Source: an uncultured Methanobacterium sp. (GTDB lineage: Archaea; Methanobacteriota; Methanobacteria; Methanobacteriales; Methanobacteriaceae). Taken from it: DNA of 64,000 nucleotides. The position numbers and the translations under genes are program-made. The stretch's first letter is position 1; the number at the start of each line of letters is the position of its first letter. The notes below the pieces were generated by a model. It did not search any database. It was not told the DNA's origin and saw only the letters and a program-made list of their open reading frames with translations. Shown piece after piece: positions 57,423 through 64,000 of the stretch. The stretch spans positions 1-64,000 of the forward strand of contig NZ_OY762014.1 in assembly GCF_963665055.1 (NCBI RefSeq), written 5' to 3'.

Positions 57423-60400
57423 TTAAAAAGGTAAACTGGTATAAACTCCATTTAACTGTAAACTAGAAGTATTCCAATTGTTTATAACCCCCAGCTTATT
57501 TTCAGTACTGGTTGCATCTGCAAAAACCCAATCACCTGTAATGTAGAGACTTGCCCATACATATCCAACCTTAGTTCCATTATCATTAAGGTAAGTTCCA
57601 AACACGTATTGTGCTGGTATGGCTGATGCTCTGCATAATGCAATTAGAAGATGAGTTATATCCACACAGTTACCTGATCCATAGTTCATAGTTTCTGCAG
57701 CACCCTTCTGTGTGTTATAATAGAATTGGTAGGTTATATTGTCTTTCACCCAGTTGAATATTTTATTTGATTTCTCCCAGGCAGTGACTGAACCAGTAGT
57801 GATGTTATGAGCCAGTGAAATTATCCCTGCATCATCTGCCTGGCAGTTAGAGGTTGCTGATATAAGTTCTTCCAATCCTGGAGGCACATAAACGATTTGT
57901 GAGGTTGAAGGGTGGTTATCCAAATTGTCTCCTCCCGCTACCTGCCGGGGATCTGTACTGTTCCAGTCACTGTAGTAGTTTCCATCAGTTCCATTATCCC
58001 ACTGGTTGGTACCATCATCATAAGCCAATATAAGAGTGTTTAAAAGGTTGTTAATGTATATCAGATTATTTACACTGCCCTGCATTCTTATACCATAGCC
58101 ATTGCCTTTTTTGATGGTATTCCCCATTATAGTGTTACTGTTTGAACCATAACCTGAATAAATCCCATCCCAAGTTTCGTTGAAGATGTAATTATCACTT
58201 ATTGTATTGTTAGATGAATTCTGGAGGAATATTCCAACGTGACTGTCACCTAATGTATTGTCAGCTATAACGGATTCTCCGGCAGTTTCTAAACTTACAT
58301 CACTCCATAAATTCCCATTTATATTATTGTTAAGAATTCTATTGTAACTGGAAGTCCCAATAATGATTATTCCGTGTGCAGTGTTGTTCTGAATAGTATT
58401 CTGACTCACCGTGATACTGTAAGCACCATTTTCAATCAGAACACCTTCTCCACCATTACCAGAAATCACATTTCCACTAACTGTAGAATCATGAGCATTA
58501 TTAGCCCACACACCCAGCCAGCTGTTGCCAAATATGTTGTTGTTACTGATCTGACTATCAGATGATCCAACCAATCCTACACCCACCTGATTACCTGAGA
58601 TATTAGTGTTACCTGAAACCTGAATTAGAGAACTATTAGAAATGTAAACCCCATTTCTAAGATTATTCACTAAAATATTTCCATTTACAACAGTATTTGA
58701 ACTGTTTTCAATGAATATGCCTTCAGGGTTCGCAGAAACAGTGTTACCATTGGTGATTGTGTTGTTCACACCATTGCAAACCCAAATACCAGCCCATTTA
58801 TTCGCAGTAACATTGCTACCCTGGACAAAGTTTCCAATAGCATAGAACAGATCTATTCCCACGTTGTTTCCAGATATTTCAATGTTATTTGCTATTTGAT
58901 TGTCATTACTGGTTGCATCCGGTATGAGAATTCCATTCCAGGTGTTGTTTCGAACAATATTCCCAGTTATGTTATTGTTATTTGCATTGTTTTGCAGAAC
59001 AATTCCTTCCTGGTTGTTGGAAACTGTGTTACCATTTACAGAGGTGTTTGTGGTATTATAAAGCCAGATTCCAGCCCAACTATTCCCAGAAACATTATTA
59101 CCCTGTACCGTGTTTCCGCTTGAATAATACATCTTAACACCAACATCATTTCCAGAAATCTCTGTGTTATTCACAACCTGATTACCAGTACTAGTAGCAT
59201 CCGGTACAAGAACACCATTCCAAGTGTTATCCCTAATAGTGTTACCAGTCACAAGGTTATTACTGGAAGAATTCTGCAGTACAACACCTTCCTGGTTGTT
59301 GGAAACCCTATTGGAAGCAATGGTGTTTCCAGTACCATTGTACACCAGTATACCAACCCAGCTGTTGGAATCAACATCGTTGTTATAAACTGTGCTTTGA
59401 ACTGCGTTTGTGAGCTGTATCCCCACAACATTACCAGTTAAAGTGTTGTTAGTGATGGTTACATTGTTTGTTGAGTCCACATTTATTCCGCTGGATCCAG
59501 TTGCATTAGAAATAGTGAATCCTGTAACCGTGGTTCCAGATGCATCCAGACCAGTGATGAATATAACAGGATATCCCTCATTACCGCTCAATATAGCTTC
59601 GTTACCCACCAGGTTAAGTGAATGAGTTATGATTAGAGATATTTTGTTATAGGTTCCACTTAAGAATGTAACAAAATCTCCTGCACCCGCACCATCAAGA
59701 ACGTCCTGAATATCTTCACTGGACATACTGGAATTTACTAAGAAATACGATGGATTAATAAACGCACCAGTAAAGACTGTTTGATTGTTAGTTGTGGCAA
59801 TTATGGTAACTGTTCCCGTGACCAATCCTGCAGTGAACATTGCAGAAGCAATTCCATTAAATGAAGCTTTTACGTTTTTGTCAAATGTTCCAAGATCTGA
59901 CTGGAAATACACCAGAGATCCATTGGGTATGTGACCTATAGCTGGATCTAAAGTTGTCACTTCGGTTCCATTAAACAGGTTGTTGAAACTTACAGTAACC
60001 AGACTGGTCTGAGTCTTATTGATTGTTGTGGGACTGGCAAGAATGGTCATGTAGATCCATGGGGAGTAATTTGCTGTTCCACTGATTAAACTGGCAAAAT
60101 CCGGACTGTTAGAACCCCACCAGTTGTACTGTGAATTTACTATTCCACTGGTGGAGTATATTGAATATCCTTTACCGAACATAATGCTATTGTAATGTAT
60201 TTCACTGTTAGCCCCATTATTGTATAGAAAATTACCAGAATTAGCCAAGTTTTGACTGACCAATGAATCGGTGATTACTAGGGTTTTTTTCCGATTATTA
60301 ACAGATTCTAAATTGTAAACAGCACCTCCAGCAGCAGTTGCAATGTTATCTTTTAATGTGGAATTTTTAATAGTTACAGTTCCTGTGCTGCAACATATGC

Positions 60401-62768
60401 CAATTGCACCACCATTTACTGCAGTGTTATTAGTAAATAGAGAATTATCCACCATGGTTACTGCTGTTGCATAAACTGCTCCCCCTGTAACTGTTGCAGT
60501 GTTACAGGTGAATGTGGAGTTGTTTATGGTAAGTCTGCCGATGATATTATCCATCGCACCACCATTCTGGGCAGTGTTGCTGGTGAAGTTGCATCCGGTT
60601 ACAGTCACTGTACTGGAATAACTGTCAATTGCACCCCCTGAACCATTTAAGGCAGTGTTGAAACTGAAGAACGAATTGTAAATGAGGGTGACTGATTCAT
60701 CATCATTATTAATTGCACCACCATCAATATTGGCACTATTACCTGAAAAAGTGCAGTTGATTACAGTTAAAGGCCCGTCATCATCATTACATAGGGCACC
60801 ACCATAAGTGGCAGTCCCATTGATGAAAATACAGTTCATCACGTTGCACGAAGCGTAGTAGTAGTTGTCTATAGCACCTGCAGAACCGTTGGTAGCACTG
60901 TTTCCATGGAAAATGCTGTCAGATACCGTAGCTGTGCTGTAGAAGTCGTTGTTAATGGCACCAGCATACCTTTCTGCAGTGTTGGATGTGAAAGTAGAGT
61001 TATTTACACCCATAAATCCATAATTGTCATTGGTAATTGCACCACCATAATATGAGGCAGCATTGGATGTGAAAATACAATTCGACACATTAAGAGTGGT
61101 TATTGTGCCATTATAAACCTCAGTAATGAGTAATCGAAGTTCCCTGTCATCTGTACGGTAAATACGCAGACTACTGTAATCATAACTGCATATAGCTCCA
61201 CCAAAAGTTGCGGTGTTTCCTGTGAATGTGCTACTGGTTACACTGAGGTTGCTGCCATCATAATTGAAGATAGCTCCACCAGAATCATTATTTGCAGTGT
61301 TAGATGTGAAAATACTGCTTTCTATACTGGCAATTCCATTGTTAAAAATAGCTCCCCCATCACCAGCTGTTCCTGCTTTGAATGTAGAGCTTGTGATGTT
61401 CAATACTCCTGTGTTGTGTATGGCTCCACCATTGGTGGTTGCAGTGTTACCAGAGAAAGTGCTTCCAGATACTGTTACCAGTACGATTGAAGTGTTATTA
61501 TTATAAATAGCTCCACCAAATTCTGTGGCAGTGTTGTTTACAAAATAAGAGCTTTCTATATTTAATGTGCTGTCCCCGTAGTTTTCAATAGCCCCCCCAT
61601 TTACTGCAGTGTTGTTAATGAAAATACAATCCTCCATGGACAGAAAACTACCTGGTCCGTTATCTATAGCCCCCCCACTGGTGCCTGCATTGTTAGACGT
61701 GAATTTACAGTCATTTAAAGCCATTTTACTCAGGTAATTACTGATAGCACCTCCTTTGATTGTTGCACTGTTACCAGAGAAGATGCAATCAGTTATAATT
61801 GCCGTGCTGTAGTTGTGGTTATTTATAGCACCACCTGACTGGTATGCGCTGTTACCCGTGAATGTGCATCCAGTTATATTTACGCTGCCTGCAATGGGCG
61901 CATCTTTCCAGTTATCTATTGCACCACCATAGCGTGCCCCGCAGCTGTTTTCTGTAAACTTACTGTCAATTACTGTTAAACTATTTGAATTGTGATTATC
62001 TATTGCACCACCACCATTACCCGCCTTGTTACTGTCAAAAGTTGTGTTAACAATGGTTAAATTAGCTGAACTTCCAAAGTTGTAGATTGCTCCACCATTG
62101 GAGCTGATAGCAGTATTCTGATTGATATGGGAGTTCTGAATGTTTAAGGTTCCGCTGTTGTAGATTGCACCACCATTGCCCTTTGCCTTATTTTGGCTGA
62201 TACTGCTGTTTTGAATGTTAAGTGTTCCAGTGTTGTAAATTGCACCACCATCATATGCCCAGCCCACACTGGACGAAGCAATGTTTCCAGTGATACTGCA
62301 GCTATCCAAGTACATTGTTCCGCTGTTGTATATGGATCCCCCGTAGCTTGATGTTGCATTGGTTAATGTCACATTTTTCAGAATGAATGTTACGCCTGGT
62401 TGAATAGTGAATATTTGGGCCAGGTTATAAGCATTGATTACTGTTCCGTTTTGACTTTCTCCAATTAAAGATAAATTCCGTGTTATTTGGATATTAGTAT
62501 TATTTTCACCACCGTATACCCCATTAGCAACATATACTGTACCATTATCAACCACAGTACCAGTAGCATTTTTTATGGATAACTTCGGCCCATCACCAGT
62601 TAAATTATTGTACACTGGATCTTGACCGTTGTAGGAGTCATTTCCAGTTTCATTGTTCACATAGATTATCCCAGAATCAGCAGAAACCGTTCCCAAACCA
62701 AAAATCAATATTAGTGTAAGAAATAAAATAACTGTAAGAATAAACTTTTTATTCCCCAATTTAGGCAT
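57423..62768 (-). CDS. Adhesin-like protein: polymorphic GGAI repeats, NosD helix and transglutaminase-like C-terminus
   Basis: 1781 residues. Signal (1-31, ending GLGTVSADSG). Residues ~100-900 are many GGAIYN-FT-SNTA rungs as in chlamydial polymorphic membrane proteins. Residues ~1050-1600 are NosD-type beta helix shared with the neighbouring adhesins. The last ~140 residues are a transglutaminase-like domain: the catalytic Cys is in GSGNCVDITHLLIAL and the Asp in WVFADATST, but the usual His (GHVW) is Tyr in KVGYVWASLYI. The protein ends VINNWNTSSLQLNGVYTSLPF-type sequence. No membrane helix at the end. The domain probably acts as a cell-wall or peptide-binding module. A TATA-like CTATATATT lies about 100 bp upstream. 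Confidence 0.85.
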   Translation of the reverse strand: MPKLGNKKFILTVILFLTLILIFGLGTVSADSGIIYVNNETGNDSYNGQDPVYNNLTGDGPKLSIKNATGTVVDNGTVYVANGVYGGENNTNIQITRNLSLIGESQNGTVINAYNLAQIFTIQPGVTFILKNVTLTNATSSYGGSIYNSGTMYLDSCSITGNIASSSVGWAYDGGAIYNTGTLNIQNSSISQNKAKGNGGAIYNSGTLNIQNSHINQNTAISSNGGAIYNFGSSANLTIVNTTFDSNKAGNGGGAIDNHNSNSLTVIDSKFTENSCGARYGGAIDNWKDAPIAGSVNITGCTFTGNSAYQSGGAINNHNYSTAIITDCIFSGNSATIKGGAISNYLSKMALNDCKFTSNNAGTSGGAIDNGPGSFLSMEDCIFINNTAVNGGAIENYGDSTLNIESSYFVNNTATEFGGAIYNNNTSIVLVTVSGSTFSGNTATTNGGAIHNTGVLNITSSTFKAGTAGDGGAIFNNGIASIESSIFTSNTANNDSGGAIFNYDGSNLSVTSSTFTGNTATFGGAICSYDYSSLRIYRTDDRELRLLITEVYNGTITTLNVSNCIFTSNAASYYGGAITNDNYGFMGVNNSTFTSNTAERYAGAINNDFYSTATVSDSIFHGNSATNGSAGAIDNYYYASCNVMNCIFINGTATYGGALCNDDDGPLTVINCTFSGNSANIDGGAINNDDESVTLIYNSFFSFNTALNGSGGAIDSYSSTVTVTGCNFTSNTAQNGGAMDNIIGRLTINNSTFTCNTATVTGGAVYATAVTMVDNSLFTNNTAVNGGAIGICCSTGTVTIKNSTLKDNIATAAGGAVYNLESVNNRKKTLVITDSLVSQNLANSGNFLYNNGANSEIHYNSIMFGKGYSIYSTSGIVNSQYNWWGSNSPDFASLISGTANYSPWIYMTILASPTTINKTQTSLVTVSFNNLFNGTEVTTLDPAIGHIPNGSLVYFQSDLGTFDKNVKASFNGIASAMFTAGLVTGTVTIIATTNNQTVFTGAFINPSYFLVNSSMSSEDIQDVLDGAGAGDFVTFLSGTYNKISLIITHSLNLVGNEAILSGNEGYPVIFITGLDASGTTVTGFTISNATGSSGINVDSTNNVTITNNTLTGNVVGIQLTNAVQSTVYNNDVDSNSWVGILVYNGTGNTIASNRVSNNQEGVVLQNSSSNNLVTGNTIRDNTWNGVLVPDATSTGNQVVNNTEISGNDVGVKMYYSSGNTVQGNNVSGNSWAGIWLYNTTNTSVNGNTVSNNQEGIVLQNNANNNNITGNIVRNNTWNGILIPDATSNDNQIANNIEISGNNVGIDLFYAIGNFVQGSNVTANKWAGIWVCNGVNNTITNGNTVSANPEGIFIENSSNTVVNGNILVNNLRNGVYISNSSLIQVSGNTNISGNQVGVGLVGSSDSQISNNNIFGNSWLGVWANNAHDSTVSGNVISGNGGEGVLIENGAYSITVSQNTIQNNTAHGIIIIGTSSYNRILNNNINGNLWSDVSLETAGESVIADNTLGDSHVGIFLQNSSNNTISDNYIFNETWDGIYSGYGSNSNTIMGNTIKKGNGYGIRMQGSVNNLIYINNLLNTLILAYDDGTNQWDNGTDGNYYSDWNSTDPRQVAGGDNLDNHPSTSQIVYVPPGLEELISATSNCQADDAGIISLAHNITTGSVTAWEKSNKIFNWVKDNITYQFYYNTQKGAAETMNYGSGNCVDITHLLIALCRASAIPAQYVFGTYLNDNGTKVGYVWASLYITGDWVFADATSTENKLGVINNWNTSSLQLNGVYTSLPF

Positions 62769-63063
62769 ATTATGCCCTGTTCCATTAATGATTCCCTTTA
62801 AAATTTAGTTCCCTCCATTTATTAATTGGACATGAAGTTCAATGCGTGTCGATCATTATGTATTTACAACCAATATATAGTTTAACTCTTAGATTTTTCT
62901 TGTAAAAAAGAATAAATAGTAGACATAGTCCATTTATATGGTTATAATGAGTTTATTTTCAAAAAAAATCAATTAATATATGACAATTGAATAAAAACTT
63001 TAAATCTGATTTTAAAAAAAAGCAAACGGGGAAAAATGAATTCCCCTTAAAAAAATATTTTTT
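62769..63063. other. Intergenic gap between adhesins with a minus-strand TATA box
   Basis: AT-rich. CTATATATTGG on the minus strand (about 62870-62880) is the likely promoter box for the 1781-residue adhesin. No gene seen. Confidence 0.5.
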
Positions 63064-64000
63064 CTATTTTGTTGTCCATGGTGTGTAGTTTACGTTTCCC
63101 TGTATCTGTGCACTGGGGTTGTCATTGGATCCCCACCAATTGTTGGTGGCGTTAAGTGTGTTACTGGTTCCAGCATAGGTTAAACCATACTGATTACTAC
63201 CAGTGATACTGTTGTTGTTCACAACATTGGTAGAACTGTCCGTATCAACACGCACTCCAATAGGATTCTCAGTGATGTTATTAGACAAAATCTGATTATC
63301 CAAGGAGGTATCCAAGAGACATACTCCCATCCAAGTGTTGTTTTTCACCTGATTAGACGAGATTATGTTTCCATTAGCATTCTGAAGAAGAATACCAATG
63401 TTATTCCCAGAAATCTCCGTATTGTTGTCGATAGTATTGTTACTAGCACCAACAATGATTATTCCATGCGCAGTGTTGTTCTGAATAGTATTCTGACTCA
63501 CAGTGATACCATAAGCACCATTTTCAATCAAAACACCTTCTTCACTACCTGAAATCGTGTTCCCACTAACTGTGGAGTTGTGTGCATTGTTTGCCCATAC
63601 TCCTAACCAGCTGTTACCAGTTATAATGTTGTTTTCAACCCGAACATCAGAAGATGATCCAGCTATTCCAACACCCACCTGATTACCTGAGATATTAGTG
63701 TTACCTGAAACCTGAATTAGAGAACTATTAGAAATGTAAACCCCATTTCTAAGATTATTCACTAAAATATTTCCATTTACAACAGTATTTGAACTGTTTT
63801 CAATGAATATGCCTTCAGGGTTCGCAGAAACAGTGTTACCATTGGTGATTGTGTTGTTCACACCATTGTAAACCCAAATACCAGCCCATTTATTCGCAGT
63901 AACATTGTTACCCTGGACAAAGTTTCCAATAGCATTGAATAAGTCTATTCCCACGTTGTTTCCAGATATTTCAATGTTATTTGCTATTTGATTGTCATTA
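63064..64000 (-). CDS. Adhesin-like beta-helix protein (partial, C-terminal part)
   Basis: The frame is open to the right edge, so the start lies outside the window; at least 311 codons are present. Repeating rungs (NNTITNGNTVSANPEG, NNLRNGVYISNSS, SGNNIGILLQNANGN) form a NosD-type beta helix ending in the cap NNWWGSNDNPSAQIQGNVNY. DNA 63671-64000 is 324/330 identical to 58579-58908 in the 1781-residue adhesin, while 63071-63540 is collinear with 46481-46950 of the 1083-residue adhesin. The gene therefore looks like a mosaic of its neighbours. Confidence 0.85.
   Translation of the reverse strand, partial: NDNQIANNIEISGNNVGIDLFNAIGNFVQGNNVTANKWAGIWVYNGVNNTITNGNTVSANPEGIFIENSSNTVVNGNILVNNLRNGVYISNSSLIQVSGNTNISGNQVGVGIAGSSSDVRVENNIITGNSWLGVWANNAHNSTVSGNTISGSEEGVLIENGAYGITVSQNTIQNNTAHGIIIVGASNNTIDNNTEISGNNIGILLQNANGNIISSNQVKNNTWMGVCLLDTSLDNQILSNNITENPIGVRVDTDSSTNVVNNNSITGSNQYGLTYAGTSNTLNATNNWWGSNDNPSAQIQGNVNYTPWTTK

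Noticed and set aside
46474..64000. Prophage or insertion sequence in the adhesin region
   Set aside because: No transposase, integrase, terminal repeats or phage structural genes were seen; repeats are coding and in frame.

Overview
The window is from a methanogenic archaeon of the order Methanobacteriales, most likely the genus Methanobacterium. The evidence is the methanogen-specific gene set (2-ketoisovalerate:ferredoxin oxidoreductase, FwdF-type polyferredoxin, FmdE, methanogenesis marker 8, the archaeal nitrogen repressor NrpR with its operator at glnA, AfpA, a DUF2206 protein), TATA-box promoters, GGTGA/GGAGG ribosome sites, an intron-containing tRNA-Met without encoded CCA, low G+C, and huge Asn/Ser/Gly-rich beta-helix surface proteins. 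No insertion sequence, prophage or CRISPR array was seen.

Layout. 0-8 kb: oxidoreductase and acid-activation genes on the minus strand (a gamma/alpha-fused 2-oxoacid oxidoreductase, vorCBA, an AMP-forming acyl-CoA ligase, an XRE-cupin regulator), then a DUF355 adenosine-specific kinase. From about 2.1 to 7.5 kb five consecutive genes are cut by some 21 single-base indels, 20 of them extra bases, while their protein sequence is otherwise conserved. This looks like consensus error rather than decay. 8-18.4 kb: a small unknown protein, AfpA, GlmM, then a surface-sugar block with two paralogous GT-C membrane proteins flanking a PIG-L deacetylase, a GT2 enzyme and an AglD-type flippase-like protein. 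A 16-unit tandem repeat array sits between the convergent deacetylase and second GT-C gene.

18.4-31 kb: housekeeping and regulation: OB-fold protein, ATP-dependent DNA ligase, a receiver-PAS-kinase whose phospho-acceptor His is absent, a DUF1724 regulator, a glutaredoxin/ferredoxin:disulfide reductase pair, ThiC with a divergent CBS protein, marker protein 8, tRNA-Met, small cysteine-rich and membrane proteins, and a ThiF-family protein. 31-37 kb: glnA followed by its repressor gene nrpR, then trmO, a Mop molybdate-binding protein, a ferredoxin and the eight-cluster polyferredoxin FwdF. An fmdE gene lies at 45 kb. The fwd and fmdE promoters share a 24-bp element (20/24 identical) that encloses the TATA box. 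This is the best candidate here for an undescribed regulon, possibly metal (Mo/W) responsive.

38-45 kb: a second glycan locus (two GT4 glycosyltransferases, an FkbM methyltransferase, a DUF2206 membrane protein, a flippase), with a second smaller group of apparent indels. 46-64 kb: four adhesin-like genes that share near-identical DNA blocks, showing recent recombination among them. One combines PKD, chitobiase-C-like, PQQ-propeller and NosD domains with a C-terminal membrane anchor. Another ends in a transglutaminase-like domain whose catalytic His is Tyr. The glycan loci and adhesins together form a large cell-surface region.
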